A stretch of 57,180 nucleotides of DNA from an uncultured Chlorobiaceae bacterium (GTDB taxonomy: Bacteria; Bacteroidota; Chlorobiia; Chlorobiales; Chlorobiaceae): positions 1-57,180 of the forward strand of contig CAIJPS010000081.1 in the NCBI GenBank assembly GCA_903822595.1, in the 5' to 3' direction. The number at the start of each line of letters is the position of its first letter. Positions within the stretch are counted from its first letter, which is position 1. The position numbers were made by a program, and so were the translations under genes. Of the stretch, positions 1 to 8,171 are shown piece after piece. The notes below the pieces were generated by a model. That model was not told the DNA's origin. It saw only the letters and a program-made list of their open reading frames with translations, and did no database searches.

Positions 1-519
1 AATGATTTTATGAGCTGCCTGAACCGGCTCAAGACCCGTGATGTCAACCTGCAGGTTTGCCCGCTTGTAACTTTTACCAAAGTAAGTCATATCACCCTTT
101 ATCTCCCTCAGGTACAATTTCTTCTCTTCGAGAGACAACTCTTTCTCGATCGGGCGAGAGTCTATGTCGTAGAAGCGGAGCCTCTCTACAATATTTTCCG
201 GCTGATCGGTAATCACCACCTTGATTCCATTGTTATTTTTGAGTGCATTCAGGTATGCGCCCATCAGACCACTTGAAGGTAACGTTATAACAGACTCCGT
301 GCTTTCCGGACGATTCAGCAAATGTACAAGAGCTTTTGCAGCCTCTTTCCGATACTCGTGCATGTTAAAACATCTCTGCTGAAGGCGTTCAATGCTGGTT
401 TTGAAGAAAGTTTCAACTTCCACATCCAGATCAAAAAACTGTATACCAAGCAATTCGGCAATTATTTTGCCAATTGTTGATTTTCCAACACAACCAACTC
501 CTGTTAAAAATATTTGCAC
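1..519 (-). CDS. Shikimate-kinase-like P-loop kinase (partial, 3' end outside window)
   Basis: The reading frame opens at a GTG (complement of 517-519), preceded by a GAGAGG ribosome site about 7 bases upstream, and runs off the left edge without a stop. The protein starts with a P-loop (GVGCVGKST, residues 7-15) followed by FFDLDVEVE, the place where shikimate kinases carry their substrate-binding FxDxD. The order of elements matches the shikimate kinase fold. Two substrate motifs are altered: the usual FR..E reads YRKEA, and the GGG loop reads PSSG. It may therefore phosphorylate a different small molecule than shikimate. The C-terminus is not visible, so full length and lid residues cannot be judged. 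Confidence 0.7.
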   Translation of the reverse strand, partial: MQIFLTGVGCVGKSTIGKIIAELLGIQFFDLDVEVETFFKTSIERLQQRCFNMHEYRKEAAKALVHLLNRPESTESVITLPSSGLMGAYLNALKNNNGIKVVITDQPENIVERLRFYDIDSRPIEKELSLEEKKLYLREIKGDMTYFGKSYKRANLQVDITGLEPVQAAHKII

Positions 520-788
520 CGGGCACCTCTCACTCTTGTTAAAACTGTTGACTTCTGAATATTTTTAAAGAAAATAACAAAAAAAAGAATAGGAGCATCT
601 GCGCTTCACAACACGCCTGATGACAAATGTTCACCTATTTATATGATGAGCAAAAAGAGGGAAGATGCACCTCAACCCGCCTTTGAACAGATCGAGAGAA
701 AATGCAATTTCTCTCCTGAACTCTTTTCTGCCAAGACAAAGCAGAAAAAAGAGACGTAATTGATGAATCGATGTAAACAAACAAGACA

Positions 789-1331
789 ATGGAAGAGATA
801 CGAGGGATCAGGAGTCTTGAGAAGGAGGGCTATTATGAAAAGTGTACGTTCATTCAGTGCAACTTTAACAGCGCCGATCTCTCGGGTGTCAGATTTGTCA
901 ATTGCCAGTTTGAGGGGTGCGATTTCAGCTTGGCCAAGCTCAAGAACAGCAGTCTGCAGGAGGTGAAATTTGTGAACTGCAAATTGCTTGGGGTGCAGTT
1001 CAGTGATTGCCGGAAATTTATGCTGGAGCTTGATTTTGACTCCTGCATCCTGAAGCTTTCGCTCTTTTCGGGGTTGAAGCTCAAAAACACACGATTCCGA
1101 AACTGCGATATGCAGGAGGCAGATTTCAGTGAGGCCGACTTGAGCGGAGCGCTGTTTGATGGCTCTGACTTGCAGCAGGCTATATTTTTTCACACCAATC
1201 TTGAAAAAGCGGATTTCCGCTCAGCCGGTAATTATTCAATCAACCCTGAAATGAATCGTCTCAGAAAGGCGAGGTTTTCAATTCCTGGAGTAACGGGCTT
1301 ACTGGATACGTACGGTATCGAGATTGAGTGA
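789..1331 (+). CDS. Pentapeptide-repeat protein
   Basis: This 180-residue protein is made almost entirely of pentapeptide repeats of the A(D/N)LxX type, for example CTFIQ, CNFNS, ADLSG, CQFEG, CDFSL, then ADFSE, ADLSG, ALFDG and SDLQQ. Such proteins fold into a right-handed quadrilateral beta-helix. Some (Qnr, MfpA) mimic DNA and protect gyrase, but most have no known role and nothing here shows gyrase binding. There is no signal peptide or membrane segment, so it is likely cytoplasmic. The first methionine is used although the ribosome site before it is weak. A strong hairpin lies just after the stop. It stands alone, convergent with the pyrophosphatase gene. Confidence 0.85.
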   Translation: MEEIRGIRSLEKEGYYEKCTFIQCNFNSADLSGVRFVNCQFEGCDFSLAKLKNSSLQEVKFVNCKLLGVQFSDCRKFMLELDFDSCILKLSLFSGLKLKNTRFRNCDMQEADFSEADLSGALFDGSDLQQAIFFHTNLEKADFRSAGNYSINPEMNRLRKARFSIPGVTGLLDTYGIEIE

Positions 1332-1340
1332 CCCATACGC

Positions 1341-1370
1341 AAAGGAGCCGCATCGCTGCGGCTCCTTTTA
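1341..1370. terminator. Bidirectional hairpin terminator
   Basis: AAAGGAGCCGCA and TGCGGCTCCTTT form a perfect stem around a TCGC tetraloop, with A and T runs on the two outer sides. It lies between the stops of two convergent genes (pentapeptide protein and pyrophosphatase) and can serve both strands. Confidence 0.85.
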
Positions 1371-1406
1371 CTTGCACCCGGGCTAAATTGCCAGAGAAAA
1401 GAGCGG

Positions 1407-3887
1407 TTAGTGTTCGTCCACCTTGATTCTCATGGAGAAGAAGGAGCGATGCACAAAGACCAGTGAAAGCAGGAAGAAAATCGCTGCAAGGCTGACGGCA
1501 AGCTGCGAAGGAAGCTTGATGGCAAGCTCGATGGCAAGCAGTCCGAAGAGCGTGGTGAACTTGATGATCGGGTTCAGAGCAACCGAAGAGGTGTCCTTGA
1601 ACGGATCGCCGACCGTATCACCGACAATTGATGCATCATGCAGCTCGGTACCTTTGGCGTTAAGCTCGGTTTCAACAAGCTTCTTCGCATTGTCCCACGC
1701 ACCACCGGCATTGGCCATAAAGATAGCCTGGTAGAGACCGAAAAGAGCAATGGAGATGAGGTAGCCGATAAAGAAGAATGAATCAAGACAGGCAAAGGCA
1801 AGCGTTGTGAAAAAGACGGTCAGGAAGATGTTGATCATGCCCTTCTGCGCAAACTTCGTACAGATTTCGACAACCTTCTTGCTGTCCTCAATAGATGCTT
1901 TTTCAACGGAGGCATCAAGCTTGATGTTCTTCTTGATGAATTCAACGGCGAAGTAAGCGCCTGTAGTCACCGCATTCATCGAGGCACCGGTAAACCAGTA
2001 GATCACCGCGCCACCCATCATGAGACCGAGCAGGAATGGCGGCGACAGAATGGAGAGTTTGGCGATTGCCGAAACATCAGCAAGACCGTTGGTAAGAATC
2101 ATGATGATTGAGAAGATCATCGTGGTGGAGCCGACCACAGCAGTACCGATAAGCACCGGCTTGGCTGTTGCCTTGAAGGTGTTACCTGCGCCATCGTTAG
2201 CTTCAAGGTAGCGTTTTGCATTGGTAAAGTCCGGCTTGAAACCAAACTCGCTCTCAATCTCTTTGGCTGAAATATTTTCGATCAGTGAAAGCTCATAGAC
2301 CGACTGTGCGTTGTCGGTAACCGGGCCGTAGGAGTCAACTGCGATGGTGACCGGGCCCATGCTCAGGAAGCCGAAGGCAACCAGACCGAAAGCAAAGACA
2401 GAAGGTGCAAGCATGATCACCTTATCGATGCCAACAGTTAGGAGCCCTTGCGAGGCAATAAGCTCGGGAGTAAGGCCCAGAGTAGTGATGCCAAGGGTGC
2501 TGAGGCCATAGGCTGCACCCATAAGGCCGACAATGGCAAGACCCATCCAGTAAGCGCTGAAGTTACCGGCAACAAGACCTGCGAGAATGTTCAGGGCAGC
2601 TCCACCCTCTTTGGTGCACTGCACAACGTTGCGGACGTGGGCACACTCGGTTGAGGTAAAGCGGTTCACCAGTTCGGGAATAAGAGCACCGGCAATGGTT
2701 CCGCAGGTGATGATTGATGCGAGCTTCCACCACATGGTGCCATCACCAAGATTGCTGATCAGGTACCAGGATGCGATGTAGGTAAGCACAATCGAGACAA
2801 TGGAGGTAAGCCACACCAGCGTGATCAGGGGTGTCTCAAAGTTCATCTCGTCGGCATTGCTGAATCTCATTTTGGCAATAGCTGCATTGACCCAGTAGGA
2901 GACCGCGCTGGCGAGAATCATCACAAGCCGCATGGCAAATATCCAGACAAGCAACATGACCTGAACTTCAGGTGCCTTGATGGCAAGAAGAATAAATGAG
3001 ATCAGGGCAACACCAGTAACACCGTAGGTTTCAAAACCGTCAGCCGTAGGTCCAACCGAGTCACCGGCATTGTCACCGGCACAGTCAGCAATAACGCCAG
3101 GGTTACGGGCATCATCCTCCTTGATCTTGAAGACAATCTTCATGAGATCGGAACCGATGTCGGCAATCTTGGTGAAGATACCGCCAGCAATACGAAGCAC
3201 CGAAGCACCGAGCGATTCACCGATAGCAAAGCCGATAAAGCAAGGGCCGGCAAAATCGGCAGGAACAAAAAGAAGAATGCAAAGCATGACAAACAGCTCA
3301 ATGCTGATGAGCAACATGCCGATACTCATACCTGCCCGAAGCGGAATGGCATAGGTAGGGAAGGGTTTGCCACCAAGACTGGCAAATGCCGTTCTTGAGT
3401 TGGCAAAGGTGTTGATCCTCATCCCAAACCAGGCAACTGTGTAGCTTCCGAGAATACCGATAAGACTCGCAACAAGAATGAAAACAACCTTTATTGTCTC
3501 CATGTGGCTCAGCCAGCCGAAGTAGGCGACAATAATGGCACCGATAAGTACCCAGAGAACAAGAATGAATTTGCCCTGCGTAATCAGATAGGTTTTACAG
3601 GTTTCGTAGATCAGTTCGCTGATCTCGCGCATGGCATTGTGAACAGGGAGCTTGCGGATACCCATGTACTGTACTACACCGAAAAGCATACCGAAGAGGC
3701 AGATAGCAAGACCCCACATCAACAGTGTGTCACCGGGTATTCCACCAAAAAAAAGGCCTTTGTGTAAATCAGGCAAAATCAAATCAGCCTCGCTTGCAAA
3801 GGCATTCTGCGCCTGCAGCAAGACACCAAGGCCTCCCAGAACCGATACAGTTCTGGCCAACCATGTTGCGTTGAACGGTTTTTTCAT
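1407..3887 (-). CDS. hppA: Membrane-bound proton-translocating pyrophosphatase, divergent type
   Basis: This 826-residue integral membrane protein couples pyrophosphate hydrolysis to ion pumping. Family motifs are present in variant form: DDARNPGVIADCAGDNAGD (canonical DDPRNPAVIADNVGDNVGD) and SYGPVTDNAQSVYE (canonical AYGPISDNAGG). At the site that decides potassium dependence the sequence reads GNTFKAT, with lysine where potassium-dependent enzymes have alanine, so it should not need potassium. The variant motifs fit the divergent, sodium-regulated H+-pumping group described for a Chlorobium limicola enzyme; that placement is from memory of the family. An N-terminal hydrophobic stretch ending AFASEAD resembles a cleavable signal. 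It has about 16 membrane segments and is transcribed alone. Confidence 0.93.
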   Translation of the reverse strand: MKKPFNATWLARTVSVLGGLGVLLQAQNAFASEADLILPDLHKGLFFGGIPGDTLLMWGLAICLFGMLFGVVQYMGIRKLPVHNAMREISELIYETCKTYLITQGKFILVLWVLIGAIIVAYFGWLSHMETIKVVFILVASLIGILGSYTVAWFGMRINTFANSRTAFASLGGKPFPTYAIPLRAGMSIGMLLISIELFVMLCILLFVPADFAGPCFIGFAIGESLGASVLRIAGGIFTKIADIGSDLMKIVFKIKEDDARNPGVIADCAGDNAGDSVGPTADGFETYGVTGVALISFILLAIKAPEVQVMLLVWIFAMRLVMILASAVSYWVNAAIAKMRFSNADEMNFETPLITLVWLTSIVSIVLTYIASWYLISNLGDGTMWWKLASIITCGTIAGALIPELVNRFTSTECAHVRNVVQCTKEGGAALNILAGLVAGNFSAYWMGLAIVGLMGAAYGLSTLGITTLGLTPELIASQGLLTVGIDKVIMLAPSVFAFGLVAFGFLSMGPVTIAVDSYGPVTDNAQSVYELSLIENISAKEIESEFGFKPDFTNAKRYLEANDGAGNTFKATAKPVLIGTAVVGSTTMIFSIIMILTNGLADVSAIAKLSILSPPFLLGLMMGGAVIYWFTGASMNAVTTGAYFAVEFIKKNIKLDASVEKASIEDSKKVVEICTKFAQKGMINIFLTVFFTTLAFACLDSFFFIGYLISIALFGLYQAIFMANAGGAWDNAKKLVETELNAKGTELHDASIVGDTVGDPFKDTSSVALNPIIKFTTLFGLLAIELAIKLPSQLAVSLAAIFFLLSLVFVHRSFFSMRIKVDEH

Positions 3888-4193
3888 TGTTCTTTTTTTT
3901 TCACTGTTTTTTTTAACTCAAGAAAAAAATACGACAAACAGAACCATGACAAGGAACAATCCTGCAACTAACAGGAAGCTGTAATTTGCAACTTTTTTCA
4001 TGAATCTCAATACCTTTTGAAGAACTTCCCAAGCGTATCGAACGATTTTACAGAAATGTATTTTCTGATTTTAACCAGCGAAATGGACTGTTGTTACAGA
4101 TATTGCTCCTCCTCTCCGTATATTCTTCCCGTCGTCTTTAAACTCCTTTACCTGAAAACCGGAATCAACTCTCCGGATTTACTTCTTTTTACC

Positions 4194-4766
4194 ATGAAAC
4201 TTCTTGTGGGTCTCGGGAATCCAGAATCCCAGTATGTCGGTACACGGCACAACATCGGTTTTTGTGCTGTCGAAAAAATCGCAGAATCTTTCGGTGTGAA
4301 ATTCGGAAAAGGAAAGGGTAAATCCCTTGCGGCGAAAATCACCCATAGGCGAGAGCAGATTATCATCATCAAGCCGATGACCTATATGAATCTCTCAGGC
4401 CATGCGGTCGTTGCTGCAATGAATTTTTATAAAATCGAAAGCAGTGAGATTCTTGTGATTTGCGATGACCTTAACCTTCCTTCTGGCTCTATACGCCTTC
4501 GGGCAAAAGGATCAGCGGGTGGACAGAATGGGCTAAAACACATTATCGAATCGCTCGGAAGTGAAGAGTTTGCCCGTTTACGAATTGGTATCAGATTGGA
4601 AGAACAGCCTTTAAACTCTTTTTCGTCGTTTGTACTCGGAAAATTCAGTGAACAGGAGAAGGCGGTAATGGATAAAATTCTGCCGATTTGCCATGATGCT
4701 GCACTCGATTTCGCAATCAACGGCATCGAACATGCCATGAACAACTACAACAAAGCGGTCACTTAA
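4194..4766 (+). CDS. pth: Peptidyl-tRNA hydrolase
   Basis: Pth releases tRNA from prematurely ended peptidyl-tRNA. The protein opens with the family signature LVGLGNPESQYVGTRHNIGF, which holds the catalytic histidine (residue 20) and the conserved asparagine before it. Later blocks KPMTYMNLSG, CDDLNLPSG and GQNGLKHI are also standard. I start at the ATG at 4194, giving 190 residues, the normal family length. The frame stays open 59 codons further upstream, but that part has no homology-like character. The last bases overlap the stop of the convergent hydrolase gene. Confidence 0.95.
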   Translation: MKLLVGLGNPESQYVGTRHNIGFCAVEKIAESFGVKFGKGKGKSLAAKITHRREQIIIIKPMTYMNLSGHAVVAAMNFYKIESSEILVICDDLNLPSGSIRLRAKGSAGGQNGLKHIIESLGSEEFARLRIGIRLEEQPLNSFSSFVLGKFSEQEKAVMDKILPICHDAALDFAINGIEHAMNNYNKAVT

Positions 4767-5593
4767 CAGGGTGCAAGCTGGACTACTGATTTTTCAACGG
4801 AACTGACCGCTGACATTTTCTTCAAAAAGATAATTGCACGGGCATTGAACTCCCGAGGCTGATCGACGTTACAGACATGACCGGAGTTACCGATTACCTC
4901 AAGCCATGAGTTGGTATGTTTTGTGACGATATAACGAACAGCAGGAAGAAACATGTGGTCTTCCTCTCCCATAAGGTAAAGTGTAGGAATGGCCGTATCC
5001 TTCTCTTCAAAATATTTCAGCAACGGCGTCAGCTCGTAGGTCAGCGTGAACCAGCGCATGAACTCTTTCTGGGCCACTTTCTTGGCTTCATTGACAAAAA
5101 GCAGCCTTGATCGTTTATGCCGCTCGCTGGGCATGATGATCCAGGCAAAAAAGCTGTAAAGCCACATGTAAGGAACAACACTCTTGAACATGTTGCCAAG
5201 GGTAACAAGCACTTTGGCGCGAATGTTAAGCCTGATGATGGCCCCCCCCATAATCATTGAAATGACCCTTCCAGGAGCAATTTCGCTGAGGTTGCGGATG
5301 AGGATGGTTCCGAGCGATATCCCAATGAAATGGGCCTTCTGAATCTTCAGGGAATCAAGTACCTCAAGAATATCACGCGTAATGTCCTCAAAATCGTAAT
5401 AATGTTTATCCTTGGGAACAACAATGCCTTTCGACTTGCCATGCCCCCTGAGATCAACAAGCAGAACATTGAAATGCCTTATGAACTCTTTTATCTGCAG
5501 AAACCATATCGAAGAACTGCCGCCAGCCCCGTGAACGAAAACAACCCATGGAGCATCAGGATTGTCCAACTCATATGTCTTGTAATGAAGCAT
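4763..5593 (-). CDS. Alpha/beta-hydrolase fold protein
   Basis: This 276-residue cytoplasmic protein has the alpha/beta-hydrolase layout. An oxyanion segment VVFVHGAGGSS lies near residue 22, the nucleophile elbow GISLG near residue 95, an acid in LMGEEDHMF and a histidine in GNSGHVCNVDQP near the end. The Ser-Asp-His triad is therefore complete. The substrate cannot be told from the sequence; esterases, lactonases and C-C hydrolases share this fold. A central hydrophobic stretch (VVPYMWLYSFFAWIIMP) is probably the cap domain. It converges on pth with a four-base overlap and is preceded by an A-rich gap before the methyltransferase gene. Confidence 0.85.
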   Translation of the reverse strand: MLHYKTYELDNPDAPWVVFVHGAGGSSSIWFLQIKEFIRHFNVLLVDLRGHGKSKGIVVPKDKHYYDFEDITRDILEVLDSLKIQKAHFIGISLGTILIRNLSEIAPGRVISMIMGGAIIRLNIRAKVLVTLGNMFKSVVPYMWLYSFFAWIIMPSERHKRSRLLFVNEAKKVAQKEFMRWFTLTYELTPLLKYFEEKDTAIPTLYLMGEEDHMFLPAVRYIVTKHTNSWLEVIGNSGHVCNVDQPREFNARAIIFLKKMSAVSSVEKSVVQLAPC

Positions 5594-5656
5594 CGAAGAA
5601 CACGATTATAAACATTTAACTTTCAAGTAAACAAAACAAAAACAAAAAACAAAAAG

Positions 5657-6199
5657 TTACACACTTCTTCTAAAAATATGCACCAGCTCAAAGAGCGCAA
5701 TACCGGCAGCAACAGCAACATTCAGCGAATGTTTGGTCCCATATTGGGGTATTTCAAGCACATCGTCACATAACTGGAGCACCTCGTCTTCAATACCGTC
5801 AACTTCATTGCCGACGATAAGACAGATCGGAAAATCACACATATTTACAGTCGTATAGGGACGACTCTTTTCCGTAATCTCGAGTCCGCAGATTCTGACA
5901 CCATCTTTCTTCATGTCAGAAATCACCTCCAGCGGATCGGAATGATACTCCCAAACAACGATATCCTGCGCTCCCAGTGCAGTTTTATCAATCTCTTTTC
6001 TCGGCGGTTTGGCCGTATAACCGGAAAGAATAATTTTTTCAATCCCGGCTGCATCAGCCGAACGAAACATTGATCCAACATTCCACATACTGCGAATATT
6101 ATGAAGCATCAGAACAATCGGGTGCTTCGGCGATCCGCAGTAATGCTCCGCACTTATCCGGTTCATCTCTGTTCCATGCAACTTTCTGAACCCCGGCAT
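5657..6199 (-). CDS. SpoU/TrmH-family RNA 2'-O-methyltransferase
   Basis: The three SPOUT motifs of the SpoU family are intact: motif 1 NIRSMWNVGSMFRSADA (residues about 34-50, with the catalytic arginine), motif 2 LIVGNEVDGI and motif 3 IPQYGTKHSLNVAVAAGIA. At 180 residues it has the methyltransferase core with little extra RNA-binding sequence, like TrmH or TrmL. The target could be a tRNA wobble or Gm18 ribose, or an rRNA position; the sequence does not decide. The start lies 2 bases after the stop of hisC, so the two genes are very likely cotranscribed. Confidence 0.9.
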   Translation of the reverse strand: MPGFRKLHGTEMNRISAEHYCGSPKHPIVLMLHNIRSMWNVGSMFRSADAAGIEKIILSGYTAKPPRKEIDKTALGAQDIVVWEYHSDPLEVISDMKKDGVRICGLEITEKSRPYTTVNMCDFPICLIVGNEVDGIEDEVLQLCDDVLEIPQYGTKHSLNVAVAAGIALFELVHIFRRSV

Positions 6200-6201
6200 G
6201 G

Positions 6202-7269
6202 CTAAAGCAATCGGAGTTTTTCAATGAGCTGTTGATTTTCATCAACAAGGCCGACATTGAATCGCAGACAATTTTCCATAAGATGGTAACCGGAAACATT
6301 TCTCACCAGAATACCCGCACACTGGAGGCTTTTAAAAAATGCCCCTGCATCGCTGACCCTTATAATCAAAAAATTGGTATCACTCACAAAGGGCTCAACG
6401 CCATCAAGAGAGATCATTGCTGCATAAAGCTTTTCCCGTTCATGAAGAATATAGGATACTGCATCGGTAACGAGAGAGTAATTCGCCAACACTTTTGTGA
6501 GCGTTATCTCGGCAAGCCTGCTTGACGCAAAAGGAATTTTCGGCTTGGCAATCTCGGCCATCAGCAATGGATTTGCAATCGCAAAACCAATCCGAATTCC
6601 CGCCAGGGCAAGGGCTTTTGACATCGTTCGAAGTACGACAAGATTCGGCAATTCGTCGATCAACTCAAGAACAGAGCGCTGCCTGGAAAACTCAATGTAG
6701 GCCTCATCAACCAGGACAATGGCGTCAGAAGATTGTGCAATCAGGCGAACATCCTCAAACGTGAGCGATTTACCTGTGGGATTGTTCGGCGTGGAAATAA
6801 CAATAAAATCAACTGCCTCGTCCTGCGCCACACGAAGAATCGCCTCTACATCAAAATCAAGATTGTCTCGCATGGGAACAGTGACAATCTGCGACTGCAG
6901 GAGCAACGCAATTTTTTCATAGAGGGAAAACGAGGGATCAGGAATCAGTACCTTTCTGCCAGGGCCAAGACAGGCAAGAAATATGGTATAGAGCATCTCA
7001 TTCGATCCGTTGCTCATCATCACTGAATCGGGCGAAATGCCAAGAAAATCAGCGTAAGCCTGCATACCCCTGTATGGAAGAATATCCGGATATCGATTCC
7101 AGGGCTCCTTGATAAACTCTTCGATAATCTCCTCTTTAAGCCACATCGGCACGTCAAAAGGACTTTCGTTCTGATTCAGCTTTACCTCAGCCTGCTGTCC
7201 TCCCTCAACGCGATATGTTGCAATATTTTGTAATGCAGGATTAAGACGGTACTGTATATCTTTTTTCAT
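6202..7269 (-). CDS. hisC: Histidinol-phosphate aminotransferase
   Basis: HisC is a PLP-dependent class I/II aminotransferase of histidine biosynthesis that converts imidazole acetol-phosphate to histidinol-phosphate. The 355-residue length is typical. Visible landmarks are KLNQNESPFDVP near residue 30, MSNGSNEML, STPNNPTGKS, LVDEAYIEFS and the PLP-lysine segment RTMSKALALAGIRIG. No other his genes are near. The downstream SpoU methyltransferase begins 2 bases after the stop. The start is the first ATG, in a divergent gap shared with the sigma-like gene. Confidence 0.93.
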   Translation of the reverse strand: MKKDIQYRLNPALQNIATYRVEGGQQAEVKLNQNESPFDVPMWLKEEIIEEFIKEPWNRYPDILPYRGMQAYADFLGISPDSVMMSNGSNEMLYTIFLACLGPGRKVLIPDPSFSLYEKIALLLQSQIVTVPMRDNLDFDVEAILRVAQDEAVDFIVISTPNNPTGKSLTFEDVRLIAQSSDAIVLVDEAYIEFSRQRSVLELIDELPNLVVLRTMSKALALAGIRIGFAIANPLLMAEIAKPKIPFASSRLAEITLTKVLANYSLVTDAVSYILHEREKLYAAMISLDGVEPFVSDTNFLIIRVSDAGAFFKSLQCAGILVRNVSGYHLMENCLRFNVGLVDENQQLIEKLRLL

Positions 7270-7457
7270 GTTTCCGATGTAAATTGTTGCGATAAATCAG
7301 TCAAACCGGCCATGACAAACCGAATAAAACCCTCACCTCTCTTGATTTTCTTTAAAAAACATCTTTTTCAAACAATTCATGAAATAAATCTGGACAATCC
7401 TCATTTTTTTTATAAATTAAAACAGGACAAAATAAATCCAATTATACTGGAGGAGAG

Positions 7458-7895
7458 ATGAAAAACATACAAAAGACAGCACTTGATCTTCTTGACGATA
7501 TATACTCTCTCGCATACTGGATGACGGGCAACGAGGAAGTTTCCCACGACCTTGTTTACAGCACCTACCTTTCTGCGAATACGGGAATCGATGAGAGAGA
7601 ATTACTGAAAACATTCAGGGAGTGTTATGTGAGCAAGTTCGGACAATACGCCGATTTCTGTGCAGGCGAAAAGAGCTGTAACAGTCACCTGCAGCATCTC
7701 GATTCTCTGATGCAGTGGGCTGCTGATATCAAATTCTCTGTTCTGTTGAGTGAAATATCGGGCCTCAAACACCGCCAAATCTCGGATATCGTCGGCAAGC
7801 CAGTCGAAACCGTTCGACTCTGGCTCTTCTGGGGAAGGAAACTTTTGTCTTTCGGGGGAAATCCTGTAGCTGTAGGTCAGTTGAAAGCAAGTTGA
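7458..7895 (+). CDS. Short sigma-70 (ECF)-like protein
   Basis: A GGAGGAGAG ribosome site sits directly before this 145-residue gene. The N-terminal stretch LLDDIYSLAYWMTGNEEVSHDLV resembles sigma region 2 (aromatic and acidic helix), and LSEISGLKHRQISDIVGKPVETVRLWL resembles the region 4 helix-turn-helix. Spacing and order fit an extracytoplasmic-function sigma factor, but the protein is short for that family (160-200 residues) and region 2 is weakly conserved. No anti-sigma gene is adjacent. It may be a degenerate or specialised regulator. Confidence 0.6.
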   Translation: MKNIQKTALDLLDDIYSLAYWMTGNEEVSHDLVYSTYLSANTGIDERELLKTFRECYVSKFGQYADFCAGEKSCNSHLQHLDSLMQWAADIKFSVLLSEISGLKHRQISDIVGKPVETVRLWLFWGRKLLSFGGNPVAVGQLKAS

Positions 7896-8171
7896 CCATG
7901 ACCTGTAATAAATGCAAAAGCCAATCGATTGTACCATTTTTTAAGTACCGGGTGATGCGATATGAGTTTTGATGAAGATTTCTTCATCTCTATCCATCCC
8001 TCGGCACTTACCCACCAACTATTTTTACACTTCAAATACAACCATACCAGCAGAGCATAACCCTGCGATCTGACAAATCACAGGGAAATTTGTTGCGCAA
8101 TGAAATGTAATCATTATAATACTGGACGAGGACAAAAAATATCTCAACGGTCCTCAGAAACATGAACTCTC

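Noticed and set aside
672-1193. Minus-strand frame of 173 codons opposite the pentapeptide protein
   Set aside because: It is the complement of the repetitive pentapeptide gene; leucine-rich appearance comes from the repeat codons.
3652-3984. Plus-strand frame of 110 codons over the start of the pyrophosphatase gene
   Set aside because: It lies opposite a strongly conserved coding region and has no ribosome site or recognisable family; it is a shadow of hppA.
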